Part shown: positions 1-11,690 of the stretch, one piece after another | Numbering within the stretch: the first letter of the stretch is position 1 | Layout: the number at the start of each line of letters is the position of its first letter | Origin: Ephydatia muelleri | Lineage: Eukaryota > Porifera > Demospongiae > Spongillida > Spongillidae | Direction: 5' to 3' | DNA length: 64,000 bases | Assembly: GCA_013339895.1 (NCBI GenBank) | Contig: JABACO010000154.1 | Coordinates: forward strand, 1 to 64,000 | Program-made: the position numbers and the translations under genes | The notes under the pieces: generated by a model | Databases searched by the model: none | What the model was told of the DNA's origin: nothing | The model's input: the letters and a program-made list of their open reading frames with translations, nothing else

Positions 1-2379
1 GCTTAGCTGTGTCATCTTGATTCTGCAGGGGCATAATAAAGACTGCATGTCATCATTTCCTCACTTGAGAATGACATGTCAGTGTTCATTCTACATGTGT
101 ATGCAGTTTGTATTAGCAAATTGAACCAGAACCAGACATAGCATGATGCATCAATAAGTGAGAAGGAGATAACATCTCTGACATGAAGGTAATTGACTAT
201 ACGGCCTTTTTAAAATTAGGACATACATGCATGTGTGCACTTAATTTGAGCTGTTTACTGTATTAATACATGTAGGAAAACATTTATGGACACCACCCGA
301 AAATTCAAGGCCCCCACCTTCCGCCTACGAACACACCCATTTTCGACCACGTCCCCAAACTTCAAACACAATAAACTAATAACTTTATGATAATTATAAT
401 TTTTAATGATGTGACAAAAAACTGGCCTCACCCTCTTCGGCGGGGGCGTCCTCCCCCCTATCCTCCTCGCCAGCCACATTCTGGCCAGGTGCCAGTGGCC
501 ATGCAGGCCAGGGGGTCAGTGCTGCTGGTGATGGCAGGGGTAGCGCTGGTGGTGGTGATGGATTAGATTATCATAGATACGGCGCACGTGAGCCATAGAC
601 GCCTATTATTGTTGATTGATAGTTATCCTTTTTTTGTGTGCTACTACAGATTTGCCTGTTTTGTAGGTTTCGGGAACGTTTCTATATACGACGTACAGAA
701 GGGAACATTTCACGCATAGCCTTTATCAACAAACTTGCTACAGTTTCAAAATACTTTTTGTGCCTTTTTAAGTAATAGTGGTAGTGGACACATTTATGCA
801 CTGCAACGTGTAGTTATGCGATGTTTGCTCGTACGTATCGGTGCGAATAAAGTAAAACAGAGTATTTGACACCCATTGAAAATTGCGACTTTTACTTTGG
901 TCGCTAAAATAATACAAAACCATTTTCTGATAGAGCATAGATTTTTACACTGCAACGTCTCGTTTTCGTATGTAGTACTACTATAGGAATGTTTACATGA
1001 ATTTTTAAAGCGCGAGCGTGTTTTTGGTTTATGTCGTTATGCCCTAGCTCTCCTACTTTCAGAAAACGTACACTTGGAAGAGCGATGAGTAAAAGAAGAC
1101 GAAAACTGAATCTTGTCTGTCTATTATGTCTATCCAGACTGATGCATCATTTTGATGCTCACTTGAAATATCATCACGTATAACATCTCCATGCAGGACA
1201 ATAATCTCAACTATAAGGTTAAGGGATTATTTTGGATTCAATGTTCTCTGTTACTATCCTACAAACGTATCCAGCAGCATATCGTAGTATGTTATCCTCA
1301 CTTTCTGTGATAAGTTGAATAATGTCACTTTCTGAATGATCGATCACACACAATTACTGTTACTTGTACTATCTTCCTTTCAGTGATGTGCTGGTATAAA
1401 TGAGGATATCGATGCATCGGATCTTTCATTAACAAAAAGAAAAGAATTTCCATACCTCCGTAAACTGAGATGAAATACGAAATTCATAAACTTTCTCCAC
1501 ATCTTTTCTCTATATACCACGACTTATATTTTGCGTAGTTGTACGTCGTCATATTGTTCACAATCCATGATCATATTCAGTACTCCTGCCCGAATGTGCG
1601 GACTGTAGGTGTTAACTAGTGTTCATTCCAATCGATATCCCTCTACTATAATATCTATGGAGTATCTAACACATGTTTTGGTAGATTTGCATGCATGCAT
1701 ATGGGTAAACGAAATGCCTACCAGCATGCAGATGTAGAATTTGGATGAGGGCTGGTAGAGCTACATGTAGTCCACAAATACTGTACATGTACATGCTACA
1801 TGCACGCTATACATGATTCATAATATGAATTAAATTCCTGACTAGTATAAGGTGACAGTGTCTCATGCATTAATTAGGCGTGAGACATATACATTTGCCT
1901 ATCGTGTCGTGTATTGAAACACATGCTTTTTTTTATTGCCACATATGGCTTCTCACGCATTTTGATGTTGGCAGCTCTGTTAATTAAAGCAGGTAGCACC
2001 AGTGCATGGCTCTGAATGAAAAAGTTAAGCTCATGCACTTTTTGATAGTGTTTCAATGGGTATAATACGTGCACCTCGGCTGCGCCCTCTACTTTCTGCC
2101 CATTAGTTCCAAATTCTAATGCAGTATTTTGTATCAGCAGAGAGTGGGAAGGGGTGTGCTAACAATAATCATGTAGGGAATGTGACGGGAGGCAAGCTCT
2201 GCCATCGCAAGTTTTATTAGTCACAATAATTAATTCGTTCTTTCAGATTCGAATTACAAATGCCGGTACTATAGCATGTTCAACAGCAAGAGCAGAAAAA
2301 GACCGTCACTGTATGCGCATGGTTGAAAGGAGTCTAAAGAGTAAAAGTGGAAAGTGGCCCAGCCTAAATCTCAGTCAAA
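1..2379. other. Stretch with no recognised gene
   Basis: About 2.4 kb of AT-rich sequence. The open frames on either strand are short, lack recognisable motifs and are not linked by plausible splice sites. I see no RNA gene or clear mobile element here. It is probably intergenic sequence upstream of the HECT ligase gene. Confidence 0.5.
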
Positions 2380-2489
2380 AACGAAAGACTATCCGCGCAT
2401 CTATAAATAATAGTAGTGGCCTAGCAACCTCACGCATGCGCAATGAGTAATTGCTTCTGTTAACACGTGTCCATCAACAAGCGCGCGGG
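2380..2489 (+). promoter_or_regulatory. Candidate promoter of the HECT ligase gene
   Basis: A TATA-like CTATAAATAA lies at 2401-2410, about 80 bases before the chosen start codon. CGCATGCGCAATG at 2433-2445 resembles an NRF1-type palindrome, common in animal housekeeping promoters. Both are seen directly; their role is inferred. No transcription start can be fixed from sequence. Confidence 0.35.
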
Positions 2490-5400
2490 ATGGATCTAGG
2501 TGCGTGCAGGGAGACGCTAAGAATGGCCCTTCAAGCCAATCAAATGTTATTGCAGGCCTTCACAGCTTTGGATTCGTCCTCTGGTGAGTTAATTGTGTTG
2601 ACCTGTCCTTCAGTTTAATCCCCCACCTCTTTAAAATTAATTCTAACCAATCTAAAGCAATTAGCGCGCGTTTAACACTTCTTTGCATCTCAGTTTATAT
2701 CGTCGAAGGCAGGGAGGGCGGTCTGCCGTTTTTTCCTCGCCGCAGGCTAGCGTGGCCGAATACCACCAGAAACCACGGGGCTATGAACCCAGCAGCCATC
2801 AAGGTTGAAATTGGCCGCGAAGCGGCCAATCCCGATCGACTAACCCTCGTTCTCCGGAACTAACTATATCGGTTAAGGTGAAGATGTTATGGCCACATCA
2901 TTGTGGCATAGCCGATTTACATACATGTAGTTAGATCCGGAGAACGGGGGAACGGGGTTAGTGGCGATCGGGATTGGCCGCTTCGCGGCCAATTTCAACC
3001 TTGATGGGCTGTGGCGCTCGTAGCCCCGAGGTTTATGGTGCCTTCGGCCACGCTAGCCTGCGGCGCTCCCAGTGAGGAAAAGAACAGCAGACCACCCTTC
3101 CCTCGCCTTCGGCGATATAAACTGAGATGCAAAGAGGTGTTAAACGCGCGCTATTTGCTTTAGATTGATTAGGATGAGTTGTGAAGTGGGGGGTTAAACT
3201 GAAGGACAACCGTGGACCTGTCCTTCAGTTTAATCCCCCACCTCTTTAAAATTAATTCTAACCAATCTAAAGCAATTAGCGCGCGTTTAACACCTCTTTG
3301 CATCTCAGTTTATATCGTCGAAGGCAGGGAGGGCGGTCTGCCGTTTTTTCCTCGCCGCAGGCTAGCGTGGCCGAATACCACCAGAAACCACGGGGCTATG
3401 AACCCAGCAGCCATCAAGGTTGAAATTGGCCGCGAAGCGGCCAATCCCGATCGACTAACCCTCGTTCTCCGGAACTAACTATATCGGTTAAGGTGAAGAT
3501 GTTATGGCCACATCATTGTGGCATAGCCGATTTATATACATGTAGTTAGATCCGGAGAACGGGGGGAACGGGGTTAGTGGCGATCGGGATTGGCCGCTTC
3601 GCGGCCAATTTCAACCTTGATGGGCTGTGGCGCTCGTAGCCCCGAGGTTTACGGTGCCTTCGGCCACGCTAGCCTGCGGCGCTCCCAGTGAGGAAAAGAA
3701 CAGCAGACCACCCTTCCCTCGTCTTCGGCGATATAAACTGAGATGCAAAGAGGTGTTAAACGCGCGCTAATTGCTTTAGATTGATTAGGATGAGTTGTGA
3801 AGTGGGGGGTTAAACTGAAGGACAACCTTAAGTAAATTAAGTCCAAACGTTTAAAAGCAGATCAAACTCCAAGTCCAACTGCAATACCAACGGCGACACC
3901 ACCTCCGTCGATGCCATCCGCTCTCTGCAATCCATCTCAGTCGATGCCATCCGCTCTCCGCAATCCACCTCAGTTGATGTCATCCACTCTCCGCAATCCA
4001 CCTCAATCAGCTCTCCCTCATTCAATCCTGCATCCACTGAGCGTTTGTCACCGTGTAGCGGCAGTTCCACATCACAGTTACACCCCATGTTCGGTGGTGG
4101 CAGGTTGCTTTTTGGAAAGAAGAATAAGAGACTGGTGAAGCGAGCGAGGAGAGAATGGACGCACACCTTCTTTTGTCTTTCAGAAGTTGATGCAGACACT
4201 GTACCTACTCTCAGTGAGAGGACAGCGCTTCAATTGCAAGGGTTAGGGGAAAAACAATTCCCACTCCCACTTGACGCTGATGCCGTAGTCTTGGATGAGA
4301 CTCTGAAAAGGGAATTTCCACCCCTATCGGATGGAGGAGGCTACGATCTTCTCACCAAAGAAGAAGGGAGCAGCAAGCACCTCAACGTTATTGGATGCCC
4401 TCCCGAGGGATACACCACCGCTTTTTTGAAGGGCGTGGTTGGAGCAGCTAAGGTGTACGTCCGGCCTCTACAAAAACACATTGGAACAGATACGACGACC
4501 ACACGGAGTCAGGTTAGTGAGACGATAACTGGGAAATATAGATTTTAAAAATTTTTTTCAGTGTGTTTCATGCATATATTGTGGAACTCCAGTAGCCCGA
4601 GAGTTACTGAAGCCACATTGGGAGACGTGTTCAAGGTACATGTTTAAGTTCGTGTTGGTTGCTGGAAAGTGTTTATTCTGCTTTTTGTAACATTCCTATT
4701 CTTGTGATAGTATAAATATAAGCAAGCATCACAAATCTGAAGTTTACTGTTAGCCATCCAAATTATTCCCAAAAACTTGATTGTACTACTCATTGAAATC
4801 ATCATCTATGCATAATACTGTTTACTGATATTAGCCACCAGATCTCTGTTGTGTTTGAAACAGGTGATATATCAGTGTTTATACAAGTACATGTAGACTT
4901 GGTAAGATTAGATTGTGGTAACAAAGTTCAATGTTAAAGGTATTATTGTCCTGTAGTAATTTGTTATGTTCAGAACTTCAACTCTTTTGCAAGTGCAAGT
5001 GAATAATAATGATTCAATATTGAAGTGCGCTTTTTTTTTTTCAAAACGCATCTTCGATTAGTGTGACTTCGTGAAATATTAGTATTGCAGAAAACTGAGT
5101 AAATTCATTAGTTAGTACATGCTTCTCTGCCTGTTCTGACATTTTGTAAGTAGAACGTTCTCTGGATTTTTTTGTGTCACTGTCAGTGATATCTACATTG
5201 GCCTCTTATCCTTTGAACTTCAAATCCTTCGAACTCGTCGTCTGAACCACCCTAGTGAGAACATCCAGATACTCTAAAAGATACTCTAAGTCTCATGGAA
5301 GCTTTTTTGACGAAGCCACTCTCTTTGCCATTTCATAATATGCAGAACTATAAACTGTAACAGCTGCTGGTGCTGCCCAACAGCAGGAGATTATTGTGGT

Positions 5401-8299
5401 GCCTAAATGCACCGCTGCCTGTGAAAAAGTTAATACTAACAATTATTTGTGACCAAAACAGTAGTAAAATACATAAATCACATAAATTTATAAATTTTAG
5501 TGTGACTGAGTCATGTATGAAGGAAAATTAATTGCATTACCAACAACTGGTTCCATCTTCTAGCCAATCAGCTCCACGTACTGACCAGCCAGCTCCACGT
5601 ACTGACCAACCAGCTCCATGTACTACCCAACCAGCTCCACGTACTACCCAACCAGCTCCATGTACTACCCAACCAGCTCCATGTACTACCCAACCAGCTC
5701 CATGTACTACCCAACCAGCTCCACGTACTGACCAACCAGCTCCACGTACTACCCAACCAGCTCCACGTACTGACCAACCAGCTCCACGTACTACCCAACC
5801 AGCTCCACGTACTACCCAACCAGCTCCACGTACTACCCAACCAGCTCCACATACTACCCAACCAATCCCATGTACTATGCAACCAGCTCCACGTACTATC
5901 CAACCACAATCACTCAGAAGGCCTTCACCTCTGCCACCACCTATACGACCACCACCAACCCATCGGGTTGTTCTGACACCACAGCCACATGCGGACCACA
6001 TTCAAATACTGGATGTAAGTTAAAATTAAATTAAAAAAAAAAACATTGCAATGTTTGCTCAGCTTAAAAGAATGAATTCATATTTTTTCTCAGGATCATC
6101 AAGATGATGATGATGATGCATCAGGGAGTCAGGTTCTGACACCACAGCCACATGCGGACCACATTCAAATACTGGATGTAAGTTAAAACATTGCAATGTT
6201 ATCTGCTCAGCTTAAAAGAATGAATTCATATTTTTTCTCAGGATCATCAAGATGATGATGATGCATCAGGGAGTCAAGTTCTGACACCACAGCCACATGT
6301 GGACCACATTCAAATATCAGATGTAAGTTCAAAAACCTTACATTTTAATAATTGTCTATCTAAATTTTATCAGGATAATGAAGATGATGATGATGCATCA
6401 GGGAGTGAAGAAATGAGGTATAAAGTTTTCATTTACCTATCATTTATCATTTGATGTGTTTGCATTAGTACAAAGGACATTGTAATGAATTTAAAGCATG
6501 GAATAACGGAAGAGCGATGGGAACTGTCAGTGCGCAGACAGTGTATTCTCACAGATGCACTGAAATGCCTTGAACATCCATCATTTGCACCAACCAAGAG
6601 GTTAAGTGTAAGTTTATCTACATATAAGTGGTGCTTGATTTTAAAATTGGGGGGGGGGTAAAAGCATACATTTTTCCCTAGCTAAGAAAAAAACTTGCTT
6701 TATTTTGATGCTAAAAACTTTTCATTATAATATTGCTACAAACGCTTTTTGTTAGTGGAGGAAGGATGTAGATGTAGTGGCGTAAGAGAACTCAACTGTA
6801 TTTGAATATTTACACATAATACAAAAACACGATGAATTTTTTTGTTCAAAGGTTCAATTCCAAGGTGAGGCTGGTGTAGATGTAGGTGGCCTATCGAGGG
6901 AATTTTTCACGCTTTTGATGGATGAAATAAGGCAACATTTCTGGAAGAAAGGAACCCTCATCCACAATTCTAAAGCTCTGAAGGTAATCTTTTTAGCATA
7001 TATTTTTCACAATAAATACACAAAATCTTTAGGATGGTGTTTATCTGAAGCTGGGTCAATTGATAGCAATGGCTGTAGTTCATAGTGAGATCCACACTAA
7101 TCTGATGGGAAAGCCCGTGTATGAGTATTTAAGTGGTCGGTCGCTGTGCTCATTGAAAGTCAGCATCGAAGATATCCCAGACGAAGCGGCTCAAAGAAAG
7201 TGTATTGAGGCATGTGATAATCACCAAGAATTGAAAACACTTTTCAATTTTTTTAACCCTTTCAGTTGCAGAATATTACAGATGAAGAACAGATGCATAA
7301 TTTCCGAATTGAACATTATGAATTTCTCGTAGAAGCTGGGGTTATGTCTACTACTTTAGCAGACAAGACCAGCAACCTCAATGAACTGTGTCTTCATTCT
7401 GCAATACTCCGTAGTGTGGCGGAAATTCAGCAGCTGGCAGCAGGATTGAAGACCTTATGTGTAATAGATGCCCTAGAGATGTATCCTTCTCTAATGGAAT
7501 CGTACTTTATCAAATCAGAGACTGCGATGACTGCAGGTATTGTGAGTGTATTATGATTAACTACCATAAAAATGCGTGCTGTGTCTGTGTGTCTCTTAAT
7601 TAAAGTATGCAGATTATGAACACTGCCTAAATTCAAAACACAGTTTTATGTTGTCATACAGTTTCTAACATAATCATTCACTATCAGGGTTAAATGACTT
7701 ATATAAGGGTATTATATACTATACAGACTTGTTTGTTATGCCATATTTGTGCGTGTATCAGGAACAAGTTAATTAGGTATGTGCCTTTTGGCATCAACCA
7801 CTTATATTTTCTTATAGCTGAACTGCGCAGCACCTTCATTGTGACCTATTCTGAAGATGTTGATGTGAGATTGAAGGAAGAGATTGCTCTGACGTACTTT
7901 GATGAGTATATGGAGAAATGTGCAGGTAAGCTATTAAATGCACAATGTACATAATCACATAAACATTACTTATCTTTTTACTTTAAGCAGTTGATGGTGG
8001 GAAAATGTCTTCTTGTGAAGAACAGCCTGGGCGGAGTGAGTTTAAAGTACTTTGTGGTTAATTTGATACTTTAATTGTTGTAAGGGATCACACTGGAGAC
8101 TATAAAGAGGTTTTTCTGTGGCTCTGACTACATCCCTGTACCATCAAGACCACATCTCATCTTCACTTCATCAACATATCCGAGTGCATCAACATGTGCA
8201 GTGCAGTTGTGTATTCCATATGTGCACAATTCGTTCGACGCATTTGAGTTGTGCATGGATGAAGCACTCCTCTATTATGGAGGATTTGGCGTTACGTAA
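2490..8299 (+). CDS. HECT-type E3 ubiquitin-protein ligase (14 exons)
   Basis: A HECT ligase takes ubiquitin from an E2 onto its own cysteine and passes it to a substrate. Exons read: 2490-2583, 3842-4512, 4562-4635, 5564-6014, 6094-6177, 6242-6322, 6374-6417, 6469-6607, 6852-6983, 7033-7209, 7266-7536, 7818-7925, 7991-8035, 8085-8299. They join in phase to 861 codons plus TAA. Order: a serine-rich N-terminus; a small CxxC...HxxxxC finger in exon 3 (CIYCG...HWETC); about 16 seven-residue PAPRTTQ repeats; acidic DHQDDDD cassettes; then the HECT domain from exon 8. The N-lobe has GEAGVDVGGLSREFF and LGQLIAMAVVHSEIH. The C-lobe has SASTCAVQLCIP, with the catalytic Cys near residue 828 (codon 8195-8197), and ends GGFGVT as the family does. 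The exon 2 acceptor (after AAG at 3841) is the weakest junction: it has a poor pyrimidine tract but the right phase. Animal homologues are often named G2E3-like; the substrate is unknown. Confidence 0.85.
2604..3208. mobile_element. Foldback MITE in HECT intron 1, copy 1
   Basis: The two halves are imperfect reverse complements. It begins TGTCCTTCAGTTTAA and ends TTAAACTGAAGGACA, with internal palindromes such as GGCCGCGAAGCGGCC. It carries no coding capacity of its own. It is a non-autonomous inverted-repeat element inside the first intron of the HECT gene. Confidence 0.8.
3219..3824. mobile_element. Foldback MITE in HECT intron 1, copy 2
   Basis: Nearly identical direct repeat of the element at 2604-3208, differing at about half a dozen positions by eye. 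The two copies are separated by only about ten bases, so this is a local tandem duplication or two insertions in one site. The plus-strand open frame inside (3212-3478) is a by-product of the repeat. Confidence 0.8.
5564..5907 (+). repeat. 21-base coding minisatellite in HECT exon 4
   Basis: About 16 tandem units of the type CCAGCTCCACGTACTACCCAA, encoding the heptapeptide PAPRTTQ with R/C/H and T/D variants. The repeat keeps the reading frame and sits between the zinc finger and the acidic cassettes. It also opens long frames on the other strand, which are artefacts of the repeat. Confidence 0.9.
5970..6410 (+). repeat. Tandemly duplicated exon-intron cassette (three copies)
   Basis: Copies start with GTTCTGACACCACAGCC at 5970, 6133 and 6278. 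Each holds the end of one exon (to CTGGAT or TCAGAT), a short GTAAGT...TTTTCTCAG intron and the start of the next exon (GATCATCAAGATGATG). The result is consecutive near-identical phase-0 exons of 84 and 81 bases encoding an Asp-rich segment. The third copy is diverged. Unequal exchange inside the gene is the simplest origin. Confidence 0.85.
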
Positions 8300-8654
8300 G
8301 CAAAGCAATTGTATTGGGGATTTTAATCTATGACTTTTTCATTGCAGATAACTCTGAATGTTGTCACTGGGAGGGAAGGGACTCGTATATTCATGTATTC
8401 TTCACTGTATAATTATCAATTAGCATTTGTTTCAAGGTAAGGATATTCTAATTTAGCCTTAACTAAATGGTACTGATCATCTATTCCCAGTTGTATTTGA
8501 TCATTTTGTGAGTTAAGGAGCTTTAAAGACGCCATCTGCTGATCTGTGGTGAGGATATGTAACAACAATTAGCTGCTTGTGACTATTCTAGCTTGTGTGT
8601 GTGTATGTCAGTTAGTAATGTAAATGTGTTACTTACTCCACAACCTACCATCAG
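8300..8654. other. Downstream of the HECT gene; no gene seen
   Basis: AT-rich sequence after the HECT stop codon, probably 3' UTR followed by intergenic DNA. I see no obvious AATAAA close to the stop and no coding motif. Confidence 0.4.
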
Positions 8655-8762
8655 GGAGCACCAGGAAGTCCAGATACCGCTGGAGAAATAGGAGACACTG
8701 AGGAGGCTGGACCTGCAGGGGCACCTGGACTATTTGGGGTTGATGGAGCAGCTGGACTTCAT
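8655..8762 (+). pseudogene. Orphan collagen triple-helix exon
   Basis: A 108-base segment between a CAG acceptor and a GTGAGC donor encodes twelve Gly-X-Y triplets, starting GAPGSPDTAGEIGDT. The length equals two 54-base units, the classic exon module of fibrillar collagens. Glycine is replaced in triplet 3 (Asp) and triplet 6 (Glu), which would break a triple helix. I see no other intact collagen exon nearby, so it is more likely a relic than part of a working gene. A collagen gene whose other exons lie outside the window is possible only if introns are very long. Confidence 0.55.
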
Positions 8763-9334
8763 GTGAGCGATGGGCCTCAAAAGGAGACGTGTAGCCATGT
8801 TTGAAAAAAAGATAGTACAGGAGGCATGATGATGCATGCGTACATTATACTTGGGCATGCAGGTGCTGGATGTGATCCCTGGTAATGCTTATTGTACCCC
8901 CTTCCACTCCCCTTATAAAGGATTGATTGATTGGCCGGACCCAGTGGGAGGAGGGAGGGGGGGCCATTGCCCCCCCGGGCACCAGGACAAGGGGGGCGCC
9001 TGCTAAGGCAAAAAAAAGACTAGGTCTACCTAGGCCTACTAAACAAAGGGAAAACAATGATTCCATACGAATTTAGTTCTAGGCCTGATCATGGTAGACC
9101 TAGGCCTGTAGGCTACTATAGCTTAACACATGTTAGGCCTAATGTGCACTTAGAGCGGGAACCTAAGTAGTGTCAAAATAATTGGAGAACGTGACGCATG
9201 TGGCAATTTTAACAAGAGAGTGCTCTCCATGACGTCACTTCTTCTAACCATGCCAACCATTACACTCGCTACCTGGCGGATTAAAAACTCATTCGTGTTA
9301 GTTATAGAATGTGAATTCAATTGGTCTGTTATCC

Positions 9335-9570
9335 TCACAGGGAGCACCTGGTACCACTGGAGTGATGATAGTGGTGTCGAGAGGGCAAAGCCTCACATGG
9401 AGCACCTGGTACCACTGTAGTGTTGATAGTGGTGTCAAGAGGGCAAAGCCTCACAGGGAGCACCTGGTACCACTGGAGTGTTGATAGTGGTGTCAAGAGA
9501 GGGCAAAGCCTCACAGAGAGCACCTGGTACCACTGGAGTGGCAATGGTGGTGTCAAGAAGGCAAAGCAAG
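9335..9570 (+). repeat. About 58-base tandem repeat built on a collagen-like exon start
   Basis: Four copies begin GGAGCACCTGGTACCACTGG (9341, 9399, 9457, and a variant at 9517), each preceded by CTCACAG-type acceptor sequence. Each encodes GAPGTTGV, a collagen-like stub, followed by non-collagen sequence. It looks like amplification of an intron-exon junction of a decayed collagen gene. Confidence 0.7.
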
Positions 9571-10921
9571 TACCAAGAGGGAGAGATGTAGGGGAGGGGT
9601 CAAGACATAAATGTGCAGTAACATGTGTTATTAATGTTCAGTTACACATACATGCACAAATGTACATGAGTTCCCAATCTCCCTCCTCTTCCTGTGCCCC
9701 TCCTACGCATGTGTACTTGTCTCTTAAGAAAAATGAAAATGGTCAAGATTTATATGTGCAGTAACATGTGGTATTGATAGTGTTACATGCATGAGGGTCA
9801 ATCCAGTAGGAGCTTAAAAATTGAGAATGGACAAAGGGTAGCATACTTACATTGTGGAGCAGGTGGGGGGAGGCATGGTCCACACCTACCGTCAGACGTC
9901 TTTGGAGGATTGCTGGCTTGATGGTTAGGTCCCATCATACATGTGTGCTGTGATGGAACTCATGTTGCAGTAAACAGTGTGACTGCTAAAGGTGCTCTAT
10001 TAATTCCAATCAATCTTTTAACCTCGGAAAAGTAGTGGCAAAAAAAAAATCTGCCATCACACAACGAGTCAGGCATTCAGAGGTCGAGAGGAAACGTCAC
10101 TTGAGACTTCTCATTGTTGTTGCTCGAGCGCTTAGTTACTAAGGTCAGGACGCACCGTTTCTACTGTCGAAGATGCACGGATCGAGAGAGAAAGCTGAGT
10201 GTAGCTCGCCCGTATAAATAACATCTACATGTAGATCAAAACCGTGGCCTGGCACGGAACGGTGACAAACTATTGACAATCGTCGGGTCTGTAACACAAT
10301 ATGTTCTTACGATACGTACTGTTACGGAGCTGTAACGAAATGACGCGACCCGAATTCGAAAAACGCGCGCGTGTCAATTATGGCAGTGTTCACCCCCCAT
10401 ACCTATTTGGCAATTCGAGTCCGTTTCATACTGTAAATTATTACGGTCCTGAATCAATCCCGAAATCGGCCGTGACTCGGAATGTAAAAGTCTAACGGTT
10501 CCGTATCAGGGTGAATTTTTTTCGTTGTGTATATTGAACCTGCTGCCGCAGGTTCAGATTTATTAGGATTGATTGAGGATTGATGAAATCATTTAAAAAA
10601 ACTTCACTCACGTCTGGAGGGACAACGGAGAAACGGATCGCGTGTCTCTTTGTCGCGATGGAACGAGAACTCAAAGATCTACAGTTCTACGTTTGTTCCG
10701 TGTCATAAAACGGTGTGCTTTTAGAGAAACAAACCAATTCCTTTTTCTCGTGCCCAGTCCCAAAATAATTCTTGGTCTTCCCTAGGAAGGTATAACACTC
10801 GAGCTACAAACGGTTTTGAAGAACGGCAATAGCACCAATATCTTCGGAATTCACCTGCACGTTATCCTTTAAGGTCCTAGAAAGAAACGTACCTCATGCG
10901 GTAGCAAGTTCTATATAGGAT
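9571..10921. other. No recognised gene
   Basis: A loose repeat of the phrase 'tatatgtgcagtaacatgtg' occurs near 9610 and 9750. The rest has moderate GC and short open frames without motifs. I see no RNA gene. Confidence 0.4.
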
Positions 10922-11690
10922 ATGAAGTTATTGCAGAAGTTTGTTTGGTTTATTGAAGTTATTTTACAGCATGCACTCCGACCGTTCCAATCGCAGTTTA
11001 ATACTTTGGCTAGTGAGCCTTCGCGTAGTCGAAAGAAGAGATCTCCGAGCGGAATACCTTCAAAAGCAAGACGATATTTAATCAAGGCTAAAGCCCGAGC
11101 ACGCTACAAGGCCGATCCCGAAAAGAACAAGGCCTCTGTACGCGACAGCTACAAGGCCGATCCCGAAAAGAAGAAGGCCTCTGTACGCGACAGCTACAAG
11201 GCCAATCCCGAAAAGAAGAAGGCCCCTGTACGAGACAGCTACAAGGCTGATCCCGAAAAGAAGAAGGCCTCTGTACGCGACAGCTACAACGCAGATATTG
11301 AACTAAGCAATCTGCTAAAAGGCAGCGATATCAAAAGGACCTCGAGGAGAACCGTGCTGCTAAAAGGCAGCGATATCAAGAGGACGTCGAGGAGAACCGC
11401 GCTGCTAAAGGCAGAAATACGAGGACAATTCAGCTGCCATTAAGGCATCTGAAAGGAATCGGTATTGGAATGACCCCGCTGTCCGATTGGCTAAAAGTGC
11501 TGCCGAGAGGAAGCGGTATCGCAGGGGTCACCGAACTACCACTACCACCCAAAGGTATGTCATGGCATGTTGTATTGCACTAGCATTAAAAAGCTATAGG
11601 AAGATGTGCATGCAACATGTGTACAGCACGCATGTAAGGGATCTGCACAAAACCATTCACTTCACATGTAAAGCATGCGAGCAATAACGC
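10922..11690 (+). pseudogene. Lysine-rich 15-residue repeat protein relic
   Basis: The frame 10922-11443 carries about five copies of a 45-base unit encoding YKADPEKKKASVRDS (about 11107-11290). After that the coding signal changes frame at least twice. Segments of the type ENRAAKRQRYQEDVE and later SERNRYWNDPAVRLAKS lie in other frames up to about 11520. Repeats of the form R-x-x-Y-x-x-x-P-E are, from memory, found at the N-termini of large Helitron-like or PIF1-associated proteins in aquatic animals. That parentage is inference. The frameshifts say it is a relic. Confidence 0.5.

Noticed and set aside
5537-6001. Minus-strand frames of 113 and 154 codons (Trp/Ser- and Val/Gly-rich)
   Set aside because: They are the reverse reading of the 21-base coding minisatellite in HECT exon 4. 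The plus strand has the splice sites and domain context.
10922-11443. A functional repeat protein gene
   Set aside because: The repeat similarity continues beyond the stop in shifted frames, so the frame is a relic.
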